In this document: positions 1 to 10,209 of the stretch, piece by piece
How the letters are laid out: the number at the start of each line of letters is the position of its first letter
Position numbering within the stretch: position 1 is the stretch's first letter
Assembly (NCBI GenBank): GCA_001600055.1
Contig: BCIV01000005.1
Span: 372,001-436,000 of the forward strand
Source of the DNA: Filobasidium wieringae
Lineage: Eukaryota > Basidiomycota > Tremellomycetes > Filobasidiales > Filobasidiaceae
DNA: 64,000 bases
Reading direction: 5' to 3'
Notes under the pieces: generated by a model
Seen by the model: the letters and a program-made list of their open reading frames with translations, nothing else
What the model was told of the DNA's origin: nothing
The model's database searches: none
Position numbers and translations under genes: made by a program

Positions 1-738
1 CTGATAGATTTGTTTCTTGTCACAGCACAAATCACTATAAAAGGATCAATTAAAATACAGAATATTTGAATGATTCTGTAAGGACCACATCGTCGACGTG
101 TGTCCGAGGGGACTGGTACCAGGGACTTGTATGTATAGCGTATGGTGTACACTATGAGGATGTATAACGGATGGAGAACTCTACTACAATTGTACTACCT
201 AAGGTCGATGAACGACTTGTAAAATTGTATTGCCCAACGGGCAGTTCTCCCATCCGTGAAAACCGCGTGATAATAGAGGTCCTAATGACGTGTATATGAC
301 CTTAGTATGTACTCGACAGGGAGTCTATAACAGATTCTACCTCAACCAAAGTCATTTGTTCTTGACGTTAGAACGTTTGACTGGGTCTGTGAATGACTGT
401 GGTTTAACTCCCCTCCGTTGTACCCCCTCCATTCATAGCCATTCACAACTTCATCCATCACTCTGTGCAGATTACCCTCCGTTCCACAGTCCTTTGCAAA
501 TTACACCATCTCTCAAACACAGTATGGTACTCCGCAGACGTACCAAGCGTCTAGAATGCCTTCTCCAGCATGATCCCAGATACATACACCTCCTCAAATG
601 GTCTCTGCTGTGGATGAATGCTATTGCTTGTTCACTCCCTCACTAATTCCTTGCATTTATGTCCCCTTCTTAGATCTCTTCTGTTGCTTTGCAAAAGGTC
701 ACTAGGTTGAACAAGGATAGTGGTAGATGTGAGTGGAT
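1..738. other. AT-rich non-coding stretch
   Basis: I see no supportable gene here. The longest open frame (290-646, plus) has no domain character, repeats low-complexity Ser/His/Leu and lacks intron signals. The sequence is AT-rich like the rest of the first 7 kb, and is probably repeat-derived or intergenic. Confidence 0.5.
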
Positions 739-1160
739 GAACACCTGTTTTTGAGAGTTTGAATGTCAATGGGGTTCAATCTTGAACATATTCAATTTCA
801 AGAACTTCAATCTGAAGTTTGCCTTTGAAATTTTCCAGATTTTTCCGTTGAACTTCAATGAATTCAAACGGAGTTTAGGGAGTTCAAGTGTTGAATTATT
901 ATCGCACTTTTGTACTTCCACTTGTTTCCCTTCTTAGTCTCTGACCAAGGTAGATGGCATATTGCTAGACCTAGTAGATCTCATACAGACGCCATACAAA
1001 GCTATAGCAATGTCTGTTTTTTTTGCTGGTAGCCTTTCTTGACAGGCTTGTATATCTTGGAAGGTCAAGAGTTCATTGAACTCTTGAACAATCAAATGCC
1101 TAGGAGAAAATTCTGAACTCCTGAATGCCTAAGGAGCTCAAGTTCAAATTCAAGTTCAAG
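739..1160 (+). repeat. GTTCAA/TTGAAC-rich dispersed repeat, copy A
   Basis: This stretch of about 420 bp aligns by eye with 4347-4769 in the same orientation. Both begin with a GAAC-CTGTTTTTGA-like run and share the block CTTGTTTCCCTTCTTAGTCT followed by CCAAGGTAGATG. Both end in AAGTTCAAGTTCAAG-type runs. The copies have diverged by substitutions and small indels, so this is an old duplication or two members of one dispersed family. The hexamers GTTCAA and TTGAAC, which are reverse complements, are strongly over-represented. No coding frame survives. Confidence 0.7.
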
Positions 1161-1426
1161 GTTATTGTAGTTCCGGATTCAATGCTCACAACAAGAGGTT
1201 AATCTTGCAAACTTCTACCAATTCTAGATGATGAAGTTTGCCTTTGACTAAAGCATAACATGAATGGTAGAGGGACAACATAGGGTGTGTTGTGATTCAG
1301 TGAATAAGGTTTGTCATTGGTATCAGCCTAGGTAATAGACCTGATTCCTTCGAGTTTTCCAACAGCAGCGCTGCGTATTGTTCCAATTGGGACTATTGGA
1401 TTGTCTCCCCGATTCACTGTCTGTTA

Positions 1427-1902
1427 TGTTGCAAATTGCAATGATTTGACATCATTGGCAATAAGCCATATGGATGACATATGGATTGGCAATCTCAAAC
1501 ACAAAGGGAATCATGGAACACAATCAACACAATTAACATACCATGAAACACAGGGGTAGCACAGCAATCACGTACTTGTGATCAATCACATGATTAGGTT
1601 GGCACAGCCCATCAATCTCGTACTACTTTATGAACAGTCCCACATTGGTCCCACAGTGGTCCCACTGGTTGCACATGATACATGTGAACTGTTAACGTGG
1701 TGGTCAGTTATCCCTTGATGGAGTCTGAGATCCTGTACTCAATTACCAAATGCCAAGATGGCACCACATGGTACCAGGTTCTCTGATACATTTATATAGG
1801 AGGTCACTTTGACCTCTACTTCTGTCCTCACTTTACTTTACTTGTAATAATCAATGACTTCAATGACTACTTGACATTAGATTCATTCACCAAATTACAA
1901 CA
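1427..1902 (+). mobile_element. LTR-like element, 476 bp, left copy
   Basis: This 476-bp unit starts TGTTGCAAATTG and ends TTACAACA, giving the TG...CA ends of retrotransposon LTRs. It carries a TATA-like TTTATATAGG near 1790-1800, about 100 bp from its 3' end, as in LTR promoters. An apparently identical copy lies in reverse orientation at 5982-6457. The 5-bp flanks (TGTTA before, TCTCA after) are not a target-site duplication, so this is not a clean solo LTR. Downstream sequence has no recognisable gag or pol, so the parent family is not assigned. A terminal-inverted-repeat reading of the pair is the alternative. Confidence 0.7.
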
Positions 1903-1913
1903 TCTCATGGCTA

Positions 1914-3223
1914 GCTGACCTCTGGACAATTGTTGGGCTTGAGAAACAACACCCAGGTGTCATTGTTGTATTCTCCTGGAAGGTTTGTTGCATGCTAACC
2001 AGCAAGGCCTTCTTGTTGGACCAAGATGTGATTACATTGATGAATCATCTATTGGAGGAAGGCAAGGGTGTCAATCCAGAAGATTTGTCTCAACTCATTG
2101 GACTCAAGAACGCCCACGGACCTTGAAGGGGTACACTATACCTTGAGAGTGTGTATGGGTTGGTGGTAGTCACATACAGAAATGATAGATGGTCCATCAC
2201 CGTAACTGGGTTGGATAATAGATTTTCCAAGTAATCCCCTATTCTATGGTAAGCTGTGTTCCCACTTCGTATGCTTAACCAATTACTAGGCAGGCAAGTG
2301 TTTGCAGTATTGAAGTGAGCCGTGTTGCAGCTTTGCTTACTCACTCAATTGCCAGGTTGACCAAGCACTGGGTCCTAGCCAAAGGTATAACAATCTCAAT
2401 GAGTGAAGCTGATGCTCACCACACCATCAGCAAGATCCAAGATGTTGCAGATGACATTGGTCTTCCTCAAGCGAACCAATTAGCCTGTGCAAAAGCAATT
2501 CGACTTGTAAGCTGTCTTGATGCCCTACAGGTGAGTTGAGCATCCATCACAACATGAGATCTTCCTTTGTCAATTATCACAACCCCCTCCTTAAGGTACT
2601 CTGCTTCTCCAAAGATATCAACAGTAGACTTACCAAATTCGTAAGACAATCAGCATTGATGCAGCTTGCCCAGTCATAATATCTTTTGACTCTTGCTACA
2701 GCAAGATGACCTCCAGATAGTTCAATCAGAGGAGAGCAGGTTGACAAGCTGTTACAGGATGACATGTTTGACCTTGATCATGATTTTTTCCCTAAGGGTA
2801 GCAAGGCATGGCTGCTTCTGTTCCAGTCGTCAGATGAGGGTAAGCTTCCTCTATTCACTTGGAGAAGGGCTTGGTTGGCTACACCTGCAATTACCTCACA
2901 TCTCTGTGATGTAGCGAGTCCAGCGGCTGCTCAAAGCAGAAAAAATCAAGCTGAAACCAAGGGTCCCTGGATCAGCTATAATAGGAAGAGGACACTTGGT
3001 GAAGTACTGGATGTGATCCTGATACCTTCTCCAGGAGTCAGGTTCAAGGAGCTGGAAAAGATCTAAAGCAGTTTTTTGAAAAGGCCCGGCACATGCAAGA
3101 GAATTGTGGGTGGCCCTCATTTTATAGCAAGCTTCAGTGCAATCCTTGGATAGCACTGGACCCAATTTATGTTGTCCTGTTGGAATCCAACCCGCAAGTC
3201 AAAGCACTCGTTACAGTCATGTA
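1914..3223 (+). pseudogene. decayed multi-exon gene, unrecognised
   Basis: Several consecutive stretches read like protein and are joined by plausible splice sites, for example a GTGAGT donor after 2529 and a CTACAG acceptor just before the next block near 2701, then GTAAGC to TGTAG near 2840-2912. Blocks include frames around 1914-2105, 2315-2529, 2764-3066 and 3070-3223, the last containing a WPSFYSKLQCNPWIALDP run. To join the blocks the frame must shift near 2735 and again near 3058, where a stop also interrupts, so the gene appears broken. I do not recognise the family. It sits just downstream of the left LTR copy and may be part of a mobile element or a captured host gene. Confidence 0.4.
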
Positions 3224-3272
3224 ATTTCATCATGGCATTAGTGTCGTGATCACGTATCTGCTAATGTTGAAA

Positions 3273-4069
3273 CTAAAGTACAGTAGTGCAGAAGGATGAG
3301 AATGATTTGTACAAGAGAGAGCCAGAGAAAGGGGACACACGCAAGAGGGAAGGTGTCATGTAACACCAGGCTGAGGTTGCATAGCGCATATTCAACAGTA
3401 AGTAACCCCATACACAGCGGAGAGTCCTAAAAGGTTGCGATAGATGATCGTCTTGCAGGACATTCTCAAACTTGTAGGCTACCACATGGTCGTCCAAAGA
3501 GGTCAAGACAACGTTGCCATGAATTGTCTTCAGCGCACTGACTGCATCATCCCACCCTTTAACGGTCTCTTTCCATCCAGAGGTTGAGTAATCGTTCTTG
3601 TTTATTGACAGGAACTTCTTCAAGTTGGTGGATATCTCTTTCAGAGCGGCACACAACCCAGTTACACAAGCTGATAAAGGACATCCTCTGGAGATATACA
3701 TGGAACATTAACGTCCGCGGCGTTTATTTTGTTCAGCATCACTACATGTTCTGCATGTCCATGTCTTATTTGTAGTGTATTGACTAGACATTCTAGACGG
3801 TCAGAAGCTTGAGTTTGTGTCTGAGTCTGTGTGCAAGTTTGTTTTGCGGGTTCCTCTATATGCCAGAAAGTCACGAACTTCTTGTATTTGCCGCCAACAT
3901 GAGCGGCGGAACTGGTTTCTGGGGCAGCACTTAGATTGATTCGTGTTGAGGGAAAGTTTGGGCAGGTCACAGGAGCCTTGGAAGATTCGGCTGTGTCTGT
4001 ATCTGATGCAACAATTCCACAATCAGCCTTACAGTCAGAGTTGCGCTCAGCAGAGGCTAGATTGTCCAA
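3273..4069 (-). CDS. possible hypothetical protein in repeat region
   Basis: Two overlapping minus-strand frames (4069-3662 and 3701-3273) together read as one protein. The N-terminal part is Ser/Thr-rich with a TQTQTQTQ run. The second part has ordered character (for example STSGWKETVKGWDDAVSALK). Joining them needs either a very short intron near 3680-3700 or a frameshift, so this could equally be a damaged gene. No family is recognised. It lies between the inverted LTR copies and next to the decayed plus-strand gene. Confidence 0.3.
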
Positions 4070-4346
4070 CCTTTATCTATTCCTGATTCATTAAGCGGAC
4101 GTTTTGCAAGGCCTCTAGGCTGTCTGTTTCTTCAACCAAATTTAGGATTCGGTTCAAGTGTGTAAGTCGGTTGAATCAATGTGTTAGTATCAGTTGGTTC
4201 AGAAGGTGAAGAACAATGGTTGAATGGGAACAATGTAGCAAGATCCTACCAGAGTGACCTCTCCACAATACATCTTGAATCGGTAATTCAGTAGGTATAA
4301 ATAGATTTGGTACAAGTTTAACTTGAACGCTTGAACGTGAACAAAC

Positions 4347-4769
4347 GAACAGCTGTTTTTGAACGTTTGAACACCTATGAAGTTCAAATTTGAACGCATT
4401 CAATTTTAAGAAGTTCAATCTGGAGTTCAAGTTTAACACTTTCCAGAATTTTTTATTGAACTTTATTGAACTTGAACTCCATTTTGGCGAGTTTAAGGGG
4501 TTGAACTTTGATAGAACTCCTAAACTTCTACTTGTTTCCCTTCTTAGTCTCCAACCAAGGTAGATGATGTATTGCTACGCATAGTAGACCTCATATGGAC
4601 ACCATACAAAGCTGTGGGAACATTTGTATTTTTGCTGGAGGCCTTCCTTGACGGGCCTGAATTTCTTGCAAGTTCAAGAGTTTAATGAACTTTTGAACGC
4701 TTGAACGCCTAGGAGTTTTAACTTTGAACTTTTGAACTCCTTAGGAGTTCAAGTTCAAGTTCAAGTTTA
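4347..4769 (+). repeat. GTTCAA/TTGAAC-rich dispersed repeat, copy B
   Basis: This is the second, diverged copy of the 739-1160 repeat in the same orientation, about 3.6 kb downstream. It lies between the inverted LTR copies, whereas copy A lies outside them. It is flanked by further GTTCAA/TTGAAC runs on both sides (about 4140-4346 and 4770-4870) and by two AGGTATAAATAG TATA-like strings near 4290 and 4840, which suggests a fragmentary element with its own promoter. No open frame of note is present. Confidence 0.65.
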
Positions 4770-4869
4770 ACAAAAAAAAAAACAGTTTTGAACGTGTTCA
4801 ACAGGAGTTCAATTGAATTTTTGAAATTCTGCAACTCTAGGTATAAATAGAATGCAATATTGAACTTGA

Positions 4870-5981
4870 AACCTCTATACAATTCGGTTGATTCTGTATA
4901 GACAACTCAATCCCTCAAGTACAGATACTAAAGCGGAGACACGACAAAACCTCAAACAAAGAAAAGACAACAGAAGCACCACAAGTTGTCTAAGGTGTTT
5001 TTGCTGGATCTGGTTGGATCCTATTTCATGTCTGGAATCGAGAAAGGAAACGAGCTGGATTGAGGAGTATCTGGTAGGCTGTTGACAGATGTGGTTGAAC
5101 CTAATAAGGTTCAACCAAGTTGGGTGAATGTCTTCTTTGGTTCCCTGAGGTGGGTTGCCTTGTCCCACAGAATAGGAGATCATGTTTGGTGTTGTACAGG
5201 TGATCTGCGGTACATAGCGGATTCAGTTCACTTATTTGGTGAACAAGTTGAAACGGGTCCAAAGCAAAATGGGTTTTGTTTGGTTGGTTGATAGATGTTC
5301 TATTTGACTTTTGTCTTGATGAATGATTGTAATACTTATCAAGATTGAACATGTTCAGGGTTAAACACTGTGCTTGTTCAGAAGTTTGAAAGCATGTGTT
5401 TGTGCATCCACGTTCAATTGTTAAACTTGAACGCGTATCAAATATAGTCTGTTCACATTCACTTGAAAACCATCCAATTCTAGATGTGAATGATCATACA
5501 GCCAATAAGTGCACAAGAGGAATTGTCAATAAACTTAACACAACAACAGCCAGTCAAAAAAAAGGTAAGGGGAGAAACTTGGGTGTCCTACACCTCTTCT
5601 ACAAGAACAAGTTGAGGCAAATTGAGTTGCAGAAGGAGTTTTCAAATAGTAAGAGGGATGGTAGGGGGTTTATATAGGGAAGAAAGTTCAATGAAATGGG
5701 GTGAAAATGGGATAAATGATTTAATCAGGAGGTCATGCCAAGATGTTGTGATTGTACAGGAATATATTCATATGTTGTCAGAATAACACAACAAAGGACT
5801 AAGTAAATGGCTTGAATGGGTGGAATGCGGCATAGGGGGAAAGATACCCATATGTAGCTCCCCTTCCTATAAAACCCTTAGAGAGTTCTGGGTAGATGAC
5901 CAAGAGAGGTAAAGTGCTGTTGTCAGGCATGGTGGTTGATCCATTCATGAACGCAACACCAGTGTAAGGAATACGCCATCA
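4870..5981. other. AT-rich stretch without supportable gene
   Basis: Short frames here (for example 4875-5183 minus, 5396-5677 plus) show no domain character or splice structure. GTTCAA-type runs continue to about 5450. The segment ends at the inverted LTR-like copy. It is probably decayed mobile-element interior. Confidence 0.4.
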
Positions 5982-6457
5982 TGTTGTAATTTGGTGAATG
6001 AATCTAATGTCAAGTAGTCATTGAAGTCATTGATTATTACAAGTAAAGTAAAGTGAGGACAGAAGTAGAGGTCAAAGTGACCTCCTATATAAATGTATCA
6101 GAGAACCTGGTACCATGTGGTGCCATCTTGGCATTTGGTAATTGAGTACAGGATCTCAGACTCCATCAAGGGATAACTGACCACCACGTTAACAGTTCAC
6201 ATGTATCATGTGCAACCAGTGGGACCACTGTGGGACCAATGTGGGACTGTTCATAAAGTAGTACGAGATTGATGGGCTGTGCCAACCTAATCATGTGATT
6301 GATCACAAGTACGTGATTGCTGTGCTACCCCTGTGTTTCATGGTATGTTAATTGTGTTGATTGTGTTCCATGATTCCCTTTGTGTTTGAGATTGCCAATC
6401 CATATGTCATCCATATGGCTTATTGCCAATGATGTCAAATCATTGCAATTTGCAACA
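5982..6457 (-). mobile_element. LTR-like element, 476 bp, right copy (inverted)
   Basis: This is the reverse complement of 1427-1902. I found no mismatch on reading through, including both termini and the TATA-like segment near 6090. Identical length and sequence imply recent insertion, recent duplication or gene conversion. Flanks CATCA (left) and AATTG (right) are not a target-site duplication, nor do they match the flanks of the other copy. Internal sequence leftward from 5981 has no recognisable retrotransposon genes. Confidence 0.7.
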
Positions 6458-7436
6458 AATTGGAGTCTTGCTTTTACAGGTCTTATTATAAGCGCAACTT
6501 GTACATCGTCTGGACAATGTGAACAAGGTCGACAGGTCTGATTGGGACTTTGTGGAGTGACTGAGTGTTCAGAAGAATACCAAGTTCCTCTCACAGCTAT
6601 TAATTATCCAGGTTCTTGCAGTTTTCTCATCTTGTCCCTGAATCCCGCTGATATCTTAATAAGTTGATGAAGCTGTAGTGAGCAACAAGGGTAGCTAAGC
6701 CTTGTTGTGTTCAAGGTTGAAGGTGCTAAAGCGCAAGTGCCAAAGCTGGTGGTCAAGGTATGAGTCAGGAAGTATGTTCTATGAGGACTGAAGAAGTAGG
6801 AGGTAAGAGTGTTCAGCTCTGTTCCTCCTCTTCTGCCCTTGTATATATATGTCTACAAGACAATAGAGTACAAGTGAAAGGTAATCAACAAGGATTTGTA
6901 AAGTAGTACGAGCATTTGTAGAGTAGTACAAGTATCATTGAAGTGAAACTTATTCCTGCCAAGGAATTGATGAAGTACGTGTTCTCAAACACTGAGTTTG
7001 GTGAAGTATGTGTTTGAGAACACAAGGTTTGATCAGGTATGTGCTTGAGATCAAGAAGGACTGATGAAAATCAAAACTGATTGATGAGTCCGTAAATGAT
7101 CCTTAGTTTTGTGTAGCTGTGTTCTGTTGGTGGCTCGACTGTGCATGTTGGTTTGTCAATTGTGTATAGTGTGTACAGTGCGTGTATCCTTCACACTGGT
7201 ATCACATGACTCATCTGCCCTGGTGTGTGTCCTTTCTCTCTGCCTCCCTCCCAACCAAAGTCATCTTCATCTTTCTGTCCTGCTGTACTCTCTCTTCCCT
7301 GATATGCTTCAGACCTATCACTGAATCACAAAAGGTCTGTTGAGTTGCATTGACAAAATACTGCAAGACACCACTCTGCAGGAACAAGTCAATCATATTT
7401 GATTTTAAAAACACATGGCAAGTCATTTGAGACCTG
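6458..7436. other. AT-rich stretch; possible short LTR remnant
   Basis: No gene is supportable. A segment near 6671-6890 starts TGTAGTG, contains TATATATATG and ends AATCAACA, which is reminiscent of a short solo LTR, but I see no target-site duplication. A perfect 14-bp inverted repeat (GTGTTCTCAAACAC and its complement) lies at 6979-6992 and 7010-7023 and could form a hairpin with a 17-nt loop. The 3' end of the amidase gene follows. Confidence 0.35.
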
Positions 7437-9925
7437 CTACACCATTTGTGGAATTGGCCTTGGGCTGAAGTTTGCCTCACAGGCTGCCATGATGCGCATG
7501 AGAAGCAAGTCACTCCCTTTGCGACCTACAAAGCATAGATTGAAAGGTGTTTGGTCAGTTGAATGCTGCCCTATGGGCACTGTACAGATGGGGTATCTAT
7601 ACACAATCAATATCAGTATTCTTGACTTAATGTCCTCAGTTCAAATCACTTGCCCGCAGAACGATGGATAGAGAGGTCCAAATTGAAATGGCATGACAAT
7701 ATATGCATCTAACTCATGTTTGTTGAGGAGAGCAAGAATTCCATCTTGTCCTCCAATTCTTGAACCTGTGATTGCACCACACCATATCAATAGCTAAGCA
7801 TCGAGACATTCAAAATCAAATATCAAACTCACATTCTGCTAATTTCTTTTCATACCCTGGTGTGTATCTTCCTTTGCTACTCAAGCAGTTAATGAATCGG
7901 CTCTGTGAGGGTTGAGATGGAGGCAGCTCCAATAACTGTACAAATAGCTGCCTAAGCCAAGAGTAATATATCCATTCCAGTATTCAAGAAGCTACCCACC
8001 TTGTATTCTTGACTAAATCTACCATAAGACAATCAGCTGAATGGGGTGGACATAATCACTTCAATCTGCTCACCTGACAATATCCTCTAAAGTGTGTATA
8101 TTAGTCTTCTCCAAGTGAGCCAAGTACCCTTCTAGATCTTCCTTGAGTTCCATCCTGATTACCTCCCAATGTAGATTCCAACCCTTCATGTAATTGGCTT
8201 CTTGATTCTCAAATTCAATGTCCTGCACAACAAAAGCACCAAGTTTTCTTATGTGGTCCACCACAGTCAAGAGTGCTTGACTATTCAGGAGTGTTAGTTA
8301 ACCAGACATCAATGAAAAAGTCTAACATATGACCCACTCTTCCTCCTGATTGAATGCAACAAAACTGGCCTCTCTGTGAGGTTGGACATCAGATTAGGTA
8401 AGCTGTACAGTCATTCCCTTCTACTCACTTTGGTGCTAATTTATAGATATCTGGAGCCCGTAGAACACCCAGACGGAGTCCAGCAAAACTGGCTTCAGAG
8501 GTAGACTTTGGAAAATCAGTTTGTAAAGGTGCTTCAAGGCCCACTGTTAGCAGTTGCACTGGTGTTTTGTATAACACTACAGCTTACTTGATTTACCAAA
8601 TGCCATGATCTGCAGTAGCACAGCCACATCATAGGCCGATTTGGCCATGGGACCAACAGTATCATATGAAGAGCTCATAGGCACAACACCTTTGTTACTG
8701 ATCAGACCAAAACTATGTGAACTCTACATCAGTTTTCTGTGTTTTATGTGTATCATGCACAGCCCTGCTTTACCTGGGTTTCATGGCATACAAACCCTAT
8801 TGTTATAACAAACAATTGAGTGGTGATACAAGTCAGATGTTAGAGCTTGGAGACTTACTGCGCGGCTAGCTGGGCTTATGATCGATCCACATGTCTCTTC
8901 TCCCAGTGCAGCCGGCACAAATCCTGCAGAGACAGCCACAGCTGAACCAGAACTACTGCCTGACAGTACAGCTATTCAGCTTTTTTCCAAACTGATGAAT
9001 CATACAATAACATACCACTTGGACTTGTGTCTTGGTTGTATGCAGATTTGACCTGCCCACCCCTTGGGCTCCACCCAGTAGAACCATACTTTGGATGGCC
9101 TACCAAATCTTCTACCTACAAAATAGATCTCTATTTGTTTGCCAAATGAGAATAGCTTGAAGATTAAGCTTACCTCTGCACGTGCTCCACTCCAAACTGT
9201 CATATTGGCTTTTCCTATACAAGTCTTTGAGTATCCTATGTGTTACCTCTACACATTCAATGATACTCACCAATTATTATGGCTCCTGCAGCCCTCAATC
9301 TGTTAACCACCTCTGCATCCTGATTGTTTGTGCTTGTATCAAGAGCAGTATCAAATGCAGATACACATCAAGCTTACTTCTGCTACTGTTGTGTTCAGCA
9401 AGACATTGCTGCCTGCTGTAGTCCTCATGCCAAGTGCTGGATCTGTACTGATAGAGTCTTTGACAATAAGAGGGATCCCATGTAAAGCTGACAATACAGT
9501 CTGCAAGAATTGCATAGCATGTAAACATGTACATCAGCTTGTTGTTCAGTTTTGATAATCACATTAAACATACCCCATTTCTTCGTAGCTCATCAAGTTT
9601 TCTTGCAATGGGAAACAAAATAGCAGAAGGTGAAGTCTCAATGACAGCTCTCAAGTTCAATCCCTTCCTATTGTTCTTCTTGATTGCATCCTGAGTTGAC
9701 AATCCCTATCAGTGATCATCGGATGTAGTCTTAATGTTAGTTCACTAACCAGGTACTGCTGAACCAGATCCTCACTGGTAAGTGTACCAGTTGCAAGGTG
9801 TCCCTCTAGCTGTTTGATGGTAACAGTAAGAAGATCAATTTTCTGGCTCTGGGCATGCTTTGGCAACACGTTAGCAATACTGAATTCCAGGTGTATTATA
9901 GTTACAGATGCATTGCAAGATGCAT
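7437..9925 (-). CDS. amidase (amidase-signature family hydrolase)
   Basis: This is a predicted amidase that hydrolyses a C-N bond of an amide substrate not identifiable from sequence. Exons read continuously through the amidase-signature landmarks: [12 protein letters not shown] with the catalytic Lys (near 9450), [15 protein letters not shown] with the cis-Ser (near 8960), [15 protein letters not shown] with the nucleophile Ser (near 8910), [18 protein letters not shown] (near 8650), and C-terminal YPICTVPIG and [13 protein letters not shown] (near 7560). About 13 exons of the expected family length are needed, and I saw no disabling stop. One intron near 7590-7655 must use a GC donor (GCAAGT) to keep frame. 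The start is uncertain: family-like sequence begins near 9879, and the ATG at 9925 works only with a 26-nt first intron. The gene is AT-rich like its repeat surroundings and divergent from the Ca2+/H+ exchanger. Confidence 0.85.
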
Positions 9926-10209
9926 TGAGATGACCCCTCCCTTTATAGGCATACAAGAATATGGCTAAGTAGCTGAAACTCGACGTTTCCTTTGTTACTC
10001 AGTACGGGGAGGGAGGAGAACTGAGGGTTTTGCGCAAGATATTGCATAAACACGATAGGGCGATGTCCGCGAAGTGCATGACGTAGTATCGACCCGCTTT
10101 GGGTTGGTCTAGTTGCGAGAATATTGTTGAGATGCTCCTCTCCACAGTCTTGAATCCAGCAACTTCGACCCACCATACGATTGTACCAAGGGCATCCATA
10201 GTTCCCAAT

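Noticed and set aside
290..646. 118-codon open frame at the left edge
   Set aside because: Low-complexity composition, no domain and no splice context in AT-rich repeat sequence.
6671..6890. Second solo LTR of about 220 bp
   Set aside because: TG...CA ends and TATA run are suggestive but there is no second copy or target duplication in the window, so it is only mentioned within the intergenic entry.
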